From: Gammaproteobacteria bacterium
Lineage (GTDB): Bacteria > Pseudomonadota > Gammaproteobacteria > Competibacterales > Competibacteraceae
Assembly (NCBI GenBank): GCA_024235095.1
Contig: JACKNC010000003.1
Location: 62,001-126,000, forward strand
Length of the DNA: 64,000 nucleotides
Direction of reading: 5' to 3'
Below are positions 18,141 through 26,253 of this stretch, one piece after another; positions within the stretch are counted from its first letter, which is position 1, and every line of letters begins with the position of its first letter. The position numbers and the translations under genes are program-made. Below the pieces are notes generated by a model. It was given only the letters and a program-made list of their open reading frames with translations, made no database searches and was not told the DNA's origin.

Positions 18141-19199
18141 ATGAACCAGCGCCGCGCCGTTGAGTGGATTGCCCTGCTGTTCATTGGGATGATCAGCGTC
18201 GCTTCTGCGGCGGCTGTCGCCGACGATGCGATGCCCGCTGCATCATCAGCGAAACCGGTGCCGGTGCAGGTTGCAGCGGTCGAAACCGCAACCATGATCG
18301 AAACCGCCAGTTTCATTGGTTCACTGGTTCCTTGGCGCAAGGCCGAGATTGGTTCGGCCAACCTGGGAAATATCACCAAGGTTTACATCACCCAGGGACA
18401 GAAGGTTGCGCAAAACGATCCGCTGTTCCTGCTCGATGACCGTGTGGCCAAGGCGGACCTGGAGTCAGCGCAAGCACAACTGCAAAACGTTGAACGGAAT
18501 CTCAAACGCTCGCAAGAGTTGTGGCAAACTAAATCGATTTCACGGTCGCAACTGGACCAAGCCTCTACCGATTATGTAACGGCTCAGGCCAACCTGAATT
18601 CCGCTCAGACCAAGCTTGACCTGCTGACCCTGCGCGCGCCATTCACTGGCGTGGCGGGAATCATCAAATTCGACGTAGGCGCTTTCGCGATACCGGGGCA
18701 AACACTGGTGTCGCTGGAAGATAACTCCAAGCTGTATGTCGATTTCCAAGTCCCCCAGCGATTCTTGCCGCGGCTACAGATTAACCAACCATTCACGTTC
18801 ACCTCGGACGCCCTCGGTCAACAGCGGATCAAGGGCCAGATCAGCTTTATCGATCCCAGCGTCGAAGGCAAAACCCGCTCGATCACGGTTCGTGGCTTAG
18901 CGCTGAACCCCGATGGCAAATTGGCCGGTGACTTAGGAGTGCGCGTCGATTTGCAAATGGCGGTGCATAACAATGCCTTAATAGTTCCGGCGTCAGCCTT
19001 GATTCCCACGCTGGAGGGAAATCAGGTTTATCGGGTTGTCGACCATAGGGCGCAGCGCGTACCTGTAAAAGTGGGCATGACCAGCGACGGTCGCGCTGAA
19101 ATTCTCCAAGGCGTGCAAGCCGGTGATTCCATTGTCACCGTCGGCCAGTTTGCACTGGAAGACGGCATGGCGGTCACCGTAACCGGCGGGGCGCGCTGA
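18141..19199 (+). CDS. RND efflux periplasmic adaptor (membrane fusion protein)
   Basis: 352 residues; AAGGAG lies 7 bases before the ATG. Signal peptide or anchor at 1-28 (IALLFIGMISVASAAAVA), then a lipoyl-like half motif (AEIGSANLGNITKVYITQG), a coiled-coil hairpin (about 105-165, ADLESAQAQLQNVERNLKRS), the second lipoyl half (LRAPFTGVAGIIKFDVGAF), beta-barrel and membrane-proximal domains. It links an inner membrane RND pump to an outer membrane channel. The TGA overlaps the ATG of the pump gene by one base (TGATG). No TolC-type gene is nearby, so the outer channel must be shared. Confidence 0.92.
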   Translation: MNQRRAVEWIALLFIGMISVASAAAVADDAMPAASSAKPVPVQVAAVETATMIETASFIGSLVPWRKAEIGSANLGNITKVYITQGQKVAQNDPLFLLDDRVAKADLESAQAQLQNVERNLKRSQELWQTKSISRSQLDQASTDYVTAQANLNSAQTKLDLLTLRAPFTGVAGIIKFDVGAFAIPGQTLVSLEDNSKLYVDFQVPQRFLPRLQINQPFTFTSDALGQQRIKGQISFIDPSVEGKTRSITVRGLALNPDGKLAGDLGVRVDLQMAVHNNALIVPASALIPTLEGNQVYRVVDHRAQRVPVKVGMTSDGRAEILQGVQAGDSIVTVGQFALEDGMAVTVTGGAR

Positions 19200-22100
19200 T
19201 GTTTCTGCGCGACTTCTGCATCCAGCGTCCGGTTTTTGCCATCGTTATTAACCTGTTCCTGCTGGTGGGTGGGTTTTATGCAATTTTTACCTTGCCGGTT
19301 CGCAACCTGCCGCAATTCGATATACCAGTGGTCGTCGTGACCACCACCCTGCCGGGCGGCAGCGCCGAATTGATTGAGCGTTCGGTCACGACGCCTATCG
19401 AACAGGCGATTTCCCAGGTTGACGGCATCGATTACATCGCTTCGACCAGTTCGGCCAACTTGTCATCGATTCAAATGGTGTTCAAGGGCAATGTCGATCC
19501 CGCTCTGGCGGCGAACGATGTCCGCGCCAAGATCAACCAGGTCCAGCAACAACTGCCCGTCAACGCACAACCACCGGTGGTGCAGCAGATCAGCATCGAT
19601 AGTCAGCCCATCCTCTACTTGTCGTTCCGCGATCCCAACCGCAGCGCGCTGGAAATTACCGATCTGATCAATCGCCGCATTCGCCCGATGCTGTCGCTGG
19701 CCCCAGGTGTGGCCAGCCTGCAAATCAGTGGCGAGCGGAAATATTCCCTGCGGGTGCGCCTCGACCGGTTCCGATTGGCCAACAACAATCTGACGGTCGA
19801 TGAGGTCATGCAGGCTTTGCGGGCGCAGAACGTCGATCTGCCGGGTGGGGAGATCATCGGCGATGACCGTCGCATCAGCGTACTGGCCCGCACTCTGCTG
19901 AGCCGCCCTGCGGAATTTGCTGAACTGGTGGTGCATTCCGGGGGAGATAGCGCCGCGCAGCCGAGTCTGTTCGGGACCGGTTCACAGCAAGGAGCCAGTT
20001 ATCCGATCCGCTTGCGCGATGTCGCCGACATTGAAGTCGCTCCCGAATCCATCGACACCGGGGTGCGCATTGATGGCGCTGAAGCGGTTGCCGTGGGCAT
20101 TGTGCGCCAGAGCGACGCCAATCCAGTCGATATTTCGCGCGCGGTTCGGAACATGCTGCCCCAATTGCGCCAGGTGTTGCCCGCGGGCATGAGCATGGAA
20201 ATTCCCTACGATCAGGCCACGTTCATCGATGCCTCGATTCGGGAAGTCTTTGACACCCTGATCATCACCATTGGGCTGGTGGTGCTGGTGGTGCTGGTCA
20301 CGCTGGTTTCATTGCGCTCCTCGTTTATCGCACTGGTGGCGATTCCCTTATCGCTGGGCGGCGGTTTGGCCTTCCTGGCGACGGCGGGCTACAGCCTGAA
20401 TGTGTTTACCTTGCTAGCCTTCGTCCTGGTCATTGGTCTGGTGGTGGATGACGCCATCGTTGAAGTCGAAAATATTCAGCGCCATGTCGACGCCGGAATG
20501 GACACGCTCATCGCCGGCTTCAAGGGCAGCCGGGAAATCGGTTTCGCTGTCATCGCCATGACCCTCACGCTGGCCGCAGTCTATGCGCCGATTGGCCTGT
20601 TGCCCGGCATGATCGGCTCGCTGTTCCGGGAGTTTGCCTTTACCCTGGCGATGACCCTGATTTTCTCCGGCTTCGTCGCGATGACTCTGTCATCGATGCT
20701 GTGCTCGCGTATGCTGCGCCCACAGTCCGATAACTGGATGACGCGGGGGGTTGATGGATTCTTCCGAAATCTGGGCGCGGGGTACCGGCGAGCGCTGACC
20801 TTCAGCCTGGGCCATCGCTGGTTGGTCGCCCTGATTGCGATAGGCGCGGTCGCTTGGGGCTTCATCGCTCTGTCGAAGTTGCCGGGCGAGCTGGCGCCGT
20901 TTGAGGATCAGGGGTACTTGTTGATCATGTTCACGGGGCCGCAGGACGCCTCGCCGGATTACATGAATGCCCGCGCCGCCGATATTGAGCAGGTATTGAC
21001 GACAGTTCCAGAGCGGCAAATGGTGATGTCGCTGACCGGCATTCCTACCCTCTACCAAGGGGTTGTCTTCATGCTGCTGAAACCTTGGGAGCAGCGCCAG
21101 CGCACCGCCGCGCAGATTCAGGCCGGTCTGGAGGCGGGACTGGCCGGGGTTGCCGGAGTGCGGGTGGCGGCGATCAATCCTGATCCCCTGGGCGGAGGGG
21201 GCCAGTATCCTATTCAGTTTGTCCTGAAATCGACATTGGAGTATGCACAACTCGATCAGGCGATTCAGCCCTTCCTGGCCGAGATCCGCCAACATCCCGG
21301 CTTGCGAGCGATCAGCACCGATCTCAATCTCAATACCCCGGTGGATAATATCGAGATTAACCGTGACCAGGCGGCGGACCTGGGGGTCCAGATGCAGGCC
21401 ATCGCGGATGTGCTGGGCAAGCTGATGGGGCAACAGCAAATCAATCAATTCAACTGGCAGGGTACACTGTACCCGGTGATGATGGAGTTGCACACGAACG
21501 AAGGGACGGAGGAAACTGCGCAGCTTGAACAGGTTTACCTGCGCACCGCCGCCGGAGACATCGCGCCGCTCAGCAGTTTTGCGACGATCCACCGCGATGT
21601 CGGGGCCGCATCATTGAGTCATTTCAACCAGTTGCGTTCTGCGACGGTTAGCGCTGATCTGGCACCGGGTCAAAGTTTGGCTGCGACCGCCAAGGATATC
21701 GAGGCGATTGCGGCACGAACCTTGCCGGCTACGGTTCAGACTGACTGGAGCGGCTCGGTGCGGCAGATGAGCCAGGCCAGCGCCTTGATGGGCCTGGTGT
21801 TTGTGCTGGCGTTCGCTTTCATTTACCTGACCCTGGCGGCGCAATTTGAAAGTTTCCGCGATCCGGTCATTATCCTGTCGGTCGCGCCGCTGTCGATTGC
21901 CGGCGCGGGTCTGGCGCTAACCTTCAGCGGCGGAACGCTGAACCTGTATTCAGGGATCGGTTTTATCACCCTGATCGGCCTGATCGCCAAGCACGGCATC
22001 CTGATCACTGAGTTCACTAACCAACTCCGCGAGGCGGGCCAGGCCAAGCAGGACGCCCTGGTTGAAGCCGCCACCATCCGCTTGCGCCCAATTCTGATGA

Positions 22101-22303
22101 CCACCGCAGCGATGGTGTTGGGCGCTCTGCCATTGATGCTGGCGAGCGGCGCAGGTTCGGTGAGCCGCCGGGATATTGGCTGGGTGATTGGCGGCGGCAT
22201 GTTGTTTGGCACGCTGTTATCGTTGTTCGTGATCCCTACGGTTTATTCCTGGCTATCGCGCAAAGAACGACCGATCATCCCGCCGATTCCTCCCAACCTT
22301 TGA
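19199..22303 (+). CDS. RND multidrug-type efflux pump
   Basis: 1034 residues, typical of HAE1-type pumps: MFLRDFCIQRPVFAIVINLF for the first helix, two large periplasmic loops, and a transmembrane proton relay with GLVVDDAIVEVENI in helix 4 (paired Asp near 410). The second half repeats the fold (FVLAFAFIYLTLAAQFESF and GLIAKHGILITEF, Lys of the relay). It is the second gene of an operon whose next two genes encode a methyltransferase and a P450, so the natural cargo may be the product of those enzymes rather than a general drug. Confidence 0.93.
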   Translation: MFLRDFCIQRPVFAIVINLFLLVGGFYAIFTLPVRNLPQFDIPVVVVTTTLPGGSAELIERSVTTPIEQAISQVDGIDYIASTSSANLSSIQMVFKGNVDPALAANDVRAKINQVQQQLPVNAQPPVVQQISIDSQPILYLSFRDPNRSALEITDLINRRIRPMLSLAPGVASLQISGERKYSLRVRLDRFRLANNNLTVDEVMQALRAQNVDLPGGEIIGDDRRISVLARTLLSRPAEFAELVVHSGGDSAAQPSLFGTGSQQGASYPIRLRDVADIEVAPESIDTGVRIDGAEAVAVGIVRQSDANPVDISRAVRNMLPQLRQVLPAGMSMEIPYDQATFIDASIREVFDTLIITIGLVVLVVLVTLVSLRSSFIALVAIPLSLGGGLAFLATAGYSLNVFTLLAFVLVIGLVVDDAIVEVENIQRHVDAGMDTLIAGFKGSREIGFAVIAMTLTLAAVYAPIGLLPGMIGSLFREFAFTLAMTLIFSGFVAMTLSSMLCSRMLRPQSDNWMTRGVDGFFRNLGAGYRRALTFSLGHRWLVALIAIGAVAWGFIALSKLPGELAPFEDQGYLLIMFTGPQDASPDYMNARAADIEQVLTTVPERQMVMSLTGIPTLYQGVVFMLLKPWEQRQRTAAQIQAGLEAGLAGVAGVRVAAINPDPLGGGGQYPIQFVLKSTLEYAQLDQAIQPFLAEIRQHPGLRAISTDLNLNTPVDNIEINRDQAADLGVQMQAIADVLGKLMGQQQINQFNWQGTLYPVMMELHTNEGTEETAQLEQVYLRTAAGDIAPLSSFATIHRDVGAASLSHFNQLRSATVSADLAPGQSLAATAKDIEAIAARTLPATVQTDWSGSVRQMSQASALMGLVFVLAFAFIYLTLAAQFESFRDPVIILSVAPLSIAGAGLALTFSGGTLNLYSGIGFITLIGLIAKHGILITEFTNQLREAGQAKQDALVEAATIRLRPILMTTAAMVLGALPLMLASGAGSVSRRDIGWVIGGGMLFGTLLSLFVIPTVYSWLSRKERPIIPPIPPNL

Positions 22304-22320
22304 AGCAGGATCGAAAATCG

Positions 22321-23211
22321 ATGCAACAGGTTCAGCAAAACCCGCTGAAGGAAGCGTTGAGTTATCTGTGGTGGTTTTACACGCCGTTTCGCGCCAAATC
22401 CGTTTCTGACATCTATGAATTGATATCGACCAACGCCTACAGTGGCGATGGGCTTTATCTCAATCTCGGTTACTGGAAGGAAGCGGATAATATCGACGAC
22501 GCCTGTCGGGCCATGGCGCGATTGTGTGCGGATCAGGCCCGGTTAAGCGACCATGATGAATTGCTCGATGTCGGCTTCGGCTTCGCCGACCAGGATATGT
22601 ACTGGATGGAGCATTATGGCCCCCGGCGCATCGTGGGGCTGAACATCACTCATTCCCAGGTTGAATTGGCGCGGCAACGAGTCGCCGAGCGCGGGATGAG
22701 TGATCGCATCGAACTGCTGGAAGCCTCGGCGACCGACATGCCTTTGGAGAACGAAACCTTCGATAAAGTGATCGGCCTGGAATGCGCTTTTCACTTTAAT
22801 ACCCGCGAGCGTTTCTTTGCCGAGGCCCGGCGCGTTTTGCGACCCGGAGGACGCTTGGTGCTGACGGATGTAATTCGCATGAAGCCGATGGAAGGCGCTT
22901 GGCAACGTTTGATCCAGCGGAGTAACTGGAATTTCTTTAGCAAGAAATATGTGGTTCCCGAAGAAAACGCCGATACCCAGGATACCTATGCGGAAAAATT
23001 GCAGCACGCCGGCTTTGTCAATATTCGAGTCGAATCCATCCGCGAACAGGTTTATCCACAATTGCATCACTATATGGCTACCGATCCGGAGATGTTGAAA
23101 CGCTTCCACTTTCTGGCGCGGCTGCCCTACTATCTGGCGCTGCGCTTCGACGCCAGCAAGGTCTATATCGCCTACGATTACGTGCTGGTTTCCGCGGAGA
23201 AACCGGCTTGA
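22321..23211 (+). CDS. SAM-dependent methyltransferase (EryG/rebeccamycin O-methyltransferase-like)
   Basis: 296 residues from ATG 22321; a TTG at 22300 overlapping the pump stop is an alternative. Class I fold: motif I ELLDVGFGFADQD near residue 82, the acidic loop LEASATDMPLENETFDKVIG, and LRPGGRLVLTDVIRMKP near 180. The N-terminal YSGDGLYLNLGYWKEADNIDDA block and the mid IVGLNITHSQVELAR resemble small-molecule O-methyltransferases of antibiotic pathways such as EryG and related sterol/tocopherol methyltransferases. Position between an RND pump and a P450 suggests tailoring of a secreted metabolite. Acceptor unknown. Confidence 0.82.
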   Translation: MQQVQQNPLKEALSYLWWFYTPFRAKSVSDIYELISTNAYSGDGLYLNLGYWKEADNIDDACRAMARLCADQARLSDHDELLDVGFGFADQDMYWMEHYGPRRIVGLNITHSQVELARQRVAERGMSDRIELLEASATDMPLENETFDKVIGLECAFHFNTRERFFAEARRVLRPGGRLVLTDVIRMKPMEGAWQRLIQRSNWNFFSKKYVVPEENADTQDTYAEKLQHAGFVNIRVESIREQVYPQLHHYMATDPEMLKRFHFLARLPYYLALRFDASKVYIAYDYVLVSAEKPA

Positions 23212-24398
23212 TCCATCCATCTCAGGGATATTCTGCGGGGTTCGACCTGAATGATCCGGACACGCAGCGCGATCCTTATCCGAGCTATCGCTGGCTACGG
23301 GAACATGCGCCCGTCTACCGGATTCCAGGCGCGCCGATGTGGGTGTTGTCCCGGTATGAAGATATTTCGCGGGTGCTGCGCGATCATCGCACTTTCTCCT
23401 CCAATATGGGGATCGATATCCCGATTATGTCGCTGGTGATGAAGGATCCGCCGGATCATGAACGCCTGCGTAAATCCCTGGGTCGCGCTTTCACCCCACG
23501 CCAAATCCAGCACCTGGCGCCGCGTATTGAAATGATTGCCGAAACATTGGCGGCGGAGCTGGATGAACGCAGCGAATTCATCAGCGCGTTTGCCGATCCG
23601 CTGCCGATCACGGTGATTTGCGAAATGCTGGGCGTGCCGACCGAACAGCGCGCCGCCATGAAGCAATGGTCGCGGGACGCACTGTTAGCCAGCTTTGCCG
23701 CTAAGGGGTTTGGAACGCCTGAACAGTTGGCCCGCGCGACCCGTGGTCTTGAGGCATTGCTGGCTTACCTGGATCAGGTCGTCGACGCTCATCAGGCGCA
23801 ACCCCGAGATAATCTCATCAGTGCGCTGATTGCAGTGCAGAGGGAAGGACTGCTCAGCCGCGATGAAGTGCGTTATTTCTGCTGCTTACTGTTGATCGCC
23901 GGGCACGAAACAACTGGTAATCTACTGGGCAGCGGCATGGCGATTTTGGCGGAAAATACCGAACTCTGGACCCAGATCAAGACGCAACCGGAGCAAATTC
24001 CCGGCTTCGTTGAAGAGACTGTCCGCACTCGTCCGCCCTTGCAACGAATCGTGCGCCGTACAACCTGCGCTGTCGAAATCGCTGGCGTTCAACTACCGGC
24101 TAATGCGTTATTGATGTTGTTGCCCGGCTCTGCGAACCGGGATGCCGATCAATGGTCGGCGCCTGATGAGTTTGCCCTTGACCGGGATCACGGTGGCCAT
24201 TTGGGATTTGGCGCGGGGATTCACTACTGCCTTGGCGCCCCTTTGGCCCGGCTGGAAGGCCGGATTGCTTTTGAAGTGTTGTTGCGTCGTTTCCGTGCGA
24301 TCCGCTTGGACCCTGAGCAACCATCGATGCCGATTATGGGGTTTGCTTCGGGAAGTTTAGGTTGGGAAACCTTGCCGCTTTGCCTTGAGCGGGGGTAA
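23208..24398 (+). CDS. Cytochrome P450
   Basis: 396 residues beginning with a TTG whose TTGA overlaps the methyltransferase stop. I-helix oxygen-binding motif IAGHETTGN near 242, K-helix ExxR in EETVRTRPP near 281 and heme-thiolate loop FGAGIHYCLGAPLARLE near 342 with the axial Cys. The length and absence of a membrane anchor mark a soluble class I bacterial P450 that needs a ferredoxin and reductase encoded elsewhere. MKDPPDHERLRK is the family C-helix motif. It ends the RND-methyltransferase-P450 operon and is followed by a terminator. Confidence 0.92.
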   Translation: MIHPSQGYSAGFDLNDPDTQRDPYPSYRWLREHAPVYRIPGAPMWVLSRYEDISRVLRDHRTFSSNMGIDIPIMSLVMKDPPDHERLRKSLGRAFTPRQIQHLAPRIEMIAETLAAELDERSEFISAFADPLPITVICEMLGVPTEQRAAMKQWSRDALLASFAAKGFGTPEQLARATRGLEALLAYLDQVVDAHQAQPRDNLISALIAVQREGLLSRDEVRYFCCLLLIAGHETTGNLLGSGMAILAENTELWTQIKTQPEQIPGFVEETVRTRPPLQRIVRRTTCAVEIAGVQLPANALLMLLPGSANRDADQWSAPDEFALDRDHGGHLGFGAGIHYCLGAPLARLEGRIAFEVLLRRFRAIRLDPEQPSMPIMGFASGSLGWETLPLCLERG

Positions 24399-24460
24399 TC
24401 CATACATGATCTGAGAGACTGTACTAAAAATAAGTTATTGATTCTCGTTCGGGATACATA

Positions 24461-24490
24461 CCCCGCAGCTTGCTGCGGGGTCGTTTATTA
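24461..24490 (+). terminator. Rho-independent terminator of the RND-P450 operon
   Basis: A perfect 9-bp stem, CCCCGCAGC with GCTGCGGGG and a TT turn, lies 62 bases after the P450 stop and is followed by TCGTTTATTATAT. The same hairpin could also end the converging minus-strand gene at 24506, since the opposite strand shows ATGTATCC rather than a T-run; the plus-strand reading is better. Confidence 0.75.
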
Positions 24491-24505
24491 TATACCCATA
24501 TCCAA

Positions 24506-24817
24506 TTAATGCATCGCCAACAGTATTATTACTTCTTGTTCCATATGGGTATGGCTGCCGTATTTCATGATTAAAATCAAATGGTGTTTGTTCAAGTTTC
24601 GAGGAGTACTTACTGTAATTTTTTCGTATAGCTCAAATTGTCTATGGCGATAGTCTGCTGAAAAAGGGTCTTCTATAATTTCGGAAGACCTTGGTTTATA
24701 AAATATCTTTGCCAATGCACTTCTTAACGCATCATCTGAAATAGCTGCTTTTTCTTCAGCACTATCTAGTGCTAAGATTAATTCTTCAACATTATCATAC
24801 ACATGAATTTTCGACAT
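24506..24817 (-). CDS. Hypothetical protein, cassette-like orphan
   Basis: 103 residues from the ATG at 24817, preceded by GGAAGGAAAGAAAAC. Longer in-frame starts run through palindromic DNA and are rejected. The protein is mostly helical and acidic at the start (MSKIHVYDNVEELILALDSA) and ends in LILIMKYGSHTHMEQEVIIL. I do not recognise a family. The base composition is clearly AT-richer than the operon before it, suggesting foreign origin. It lies directly downstream of an attC-like palindrome, like a gene cassette. Confidence 0.55.
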   Translation of the reverse strand: MSKIHVYDNVEELILALDSAEEKAAISDDALRSALAKIFYKPRSSEIIEDPFSADYRHRQFELYEKITVSTPRNLNKHHLILIMKYGSHTHMEQEVIILLAMH

Positions 24818-24837
24818 GTTTTCTTTCCTTCCGATTA

Positions 24838-25128
24838 GGCTAACGGGCGCGAGTTGAGCATCATTCCGCACGGAGCGTCTCTGTCGCCCGGCCAGGGAAC
24901 TGTGAAGTTCCGTGCGTCGTGGTGGGCGGCAGGGACGCGAGTACGGGACGACGAAGTCGCCCCGAAGGGGTGACGTTCCAACAAGGGTTCGACGGCGCGC
25001 AGCGCCGAGAACCCGACGTTGGCTCAACTCGCGCCCGTTCATCGGCGCGAAGCGCCGATGAACATCTAGCTTGAGGGGCGCGGAGCCGGCTTGCCGGCGG
25101 AGCGTCCCTCTCAAAGCGATTGTTGGGC
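24838..25128. repeat. attC-like palindrome 1
   Basis: Non-coding 291-base block bounded by GGCTAAC (24838) and GTTGGGC (25122). Read on the minus strand it begins GCCCAAC and ends GTTAGCC, the R-box pattern of integron attC sites with one off-consensus base. Inside, AACGGGCGCGAGTTGAGC at 24841-24858 and its exact reverse complement at 25022-25039 form an 18-bp inverted repeat, and several further hairpins occur, for example ATCGGCGC/GCGCCGAT. No coding frame is convincing in it. It lies just after the stop of the small membrane protein gene, where a cassette attC should be. Confidence 0.55.
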
Positions 25129-25144
25129 ATGGCCTCGGATGACA

Positions 25145-25417
25145 TTAGCGATTCCATGGGAACAGTGGCCGCAGAATGCGCTCGTAGTCTCTGGACAATG
25201 CCGTTAAAAGACAAAAGCCAAAAAGCTGGCCGAGGTAAGCCGTGGCGGTACTGCCTGGGAAAGCAACTGCGACGACTAAAAGAGCCAACAGGCTTATGCC
25301 GGCACCCCAACCAAATATCGCGGTTACGTACTCCCAGCGCAGCGATGAATGAGGCCCGCTTAGAAGATTGGCGACGAGCACAACAATTGCCGGCACGATT
25401 TGTGACAAGAAGTCCAT
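25145..25417 (-). CDS. Small membrane protein, probable gene cassette
   Basis: 90 residues from the ATG at 25417, with AGAGGAGA 10 bases upstream; the longer in-frame start at 25567 is inside the palindromic repeat. Two hydrophobic helices: MDFLSQIVPAIVVLVANLL and AGISLLALLVVAVAF, with a third moderately hydrophobic segment, so an inner membrane location is expected. No known family. The gene is bracketed by two attC-like palindromes whose R boxes are exact complements across the cassette (GTTGGGC before the gene, GCCCAAC after it on the minus strand), as expected for an integron cassette. Confidence 0.6.
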   Translation of the reverse strand: MDFLSQIVPAIVVLVANLLSGPHSSLRWEYVTAIFGWGAGISLLALLVVAVAFPGSTATAYLGQLFGFCLLTALSRDYERILRPLFPWNR

Positions 25418-25441
25418 GTTGATCGCGTCTCCTCTGGTTAT

Positions 25442-25657
25442 GCCCAACGGGGCGCGAGCTGAGCGGAATCGGTCTAATACCGGAGAGCGCATAGGCGCTT
25501 GCAGGTGATTAGGCCGATTACCGCTCCAGCGAGTTGATAAGCGGAGCGCGCAGCGCGACACCTGCAACTCGCGTCGAGCGAAGCTCGGCTCGCGCTCCGC
25601 TTACGACCAAGCTGAGCGTCGCCGCGCAGCGGTGTACGCTCCAGCGCCGAGTTAGCC
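25442..25657. repeat. attC-like palindrome 2 containing a mobile 154-bp repeat
   Basis: Bounded by GCCCAAC (25442) and GTTAGCC (25651). The part 25446-25599 is repeated at 63281-63434 with three differences seen by eye. It is rich in dyads such as GAGCGAAGCTC and GCGGAGCGCGCAGCGC. On the minus strand it ends with GTTGGGC directly before the RBS and start of the small membrane protein gene, which is where the upstream cassette's attC should end. Confidence 0.6.
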
Positions 25658-26253
25658 CGCGCCCGCTCACTGTCTCTGTCAATTCTCCAAAAAATCCCGG
25701 CCCCGCCTGCGCTCACCGTTCCTGCAGCGTCACTGACGGGCACCACTGACGCATCAACCTGTTATGCGTCTGCGGCGCCGCAGCGACGCTGCATAACCGA
25801 TATTTGAAGTTTTTGCCAGAATTTTATTAAGAATTTCTAATAAAATCAATACGGGCGATGGGCTAACATCAAGTAGGTATCATAATTGACGCCTAACCTT
25901 ACGTCAAAATTGACGCCTAATCACCAAAAGATCGATCAACTTCTTGATCAATATAGCACGTTGTGCGATAACAACGACACTAAAGCGCATGACCTTGGCG
26001 TCAGTGTTTCAGGTTCGCTTCTATTTGCCACTGCCCGCAGGAAATCAGCATTTTTGAAGCTTCCATGATCACAAGTATGGATGAGGAAAATGATGGATGT
26101 CAAACCAAAGTTGCTTGATCAGGTACGTCAAAAAATTCGTCTTAAACATTAGACTCGACTATCAAGGATTTTTTGGGTTGACCACCCTTGACAAGCTGTC
26201 TTGGATAAGATTGAGCGATACCCTATTGCCACGGTTTGCGCGGGAGAACCCGA
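25658..26253. other. Non-coding accessory DNA with hairpin and short direct repeats
   Basis: 596 bases without a recognisable gene. At 25761-25797 GTTATGC and GCATAAC flank a CTGCGGCGCCGCAG palindrome, a short attC-like hairpin. At 25883 and 25908 the 13-mer AATTGACGCCTAA occurs twice, 25 bases apart, as the ends of some insertion elements do. A 60-residue frame at 25886-26068 overlaps these repeats but matches nothing I know and was not called as a gene. The base composition becomes AT-rich after 25800. Confidence 0.4.

Noticed and set aside
20690..21592. 300-residue minus-strand frame inside the RND pump
   Set aside because: Antisense shadow of a clearly coding RND gene; composition is biased to Arg, His and Gln.
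24818..25114. N-terminal extension of the 103-residue hypothetical protein up to 25114
   Set aside because: The extension is palindromic attC-like DNA; a strong ribosome site supports the start at 24817.
25474..25746. Minus-strand frame across the 154-bp repeat, also readable at 63309-63460
   Set aside because: The shared C-terminal sequence results from the repeat itself, which is non-coding palindromic DNA.
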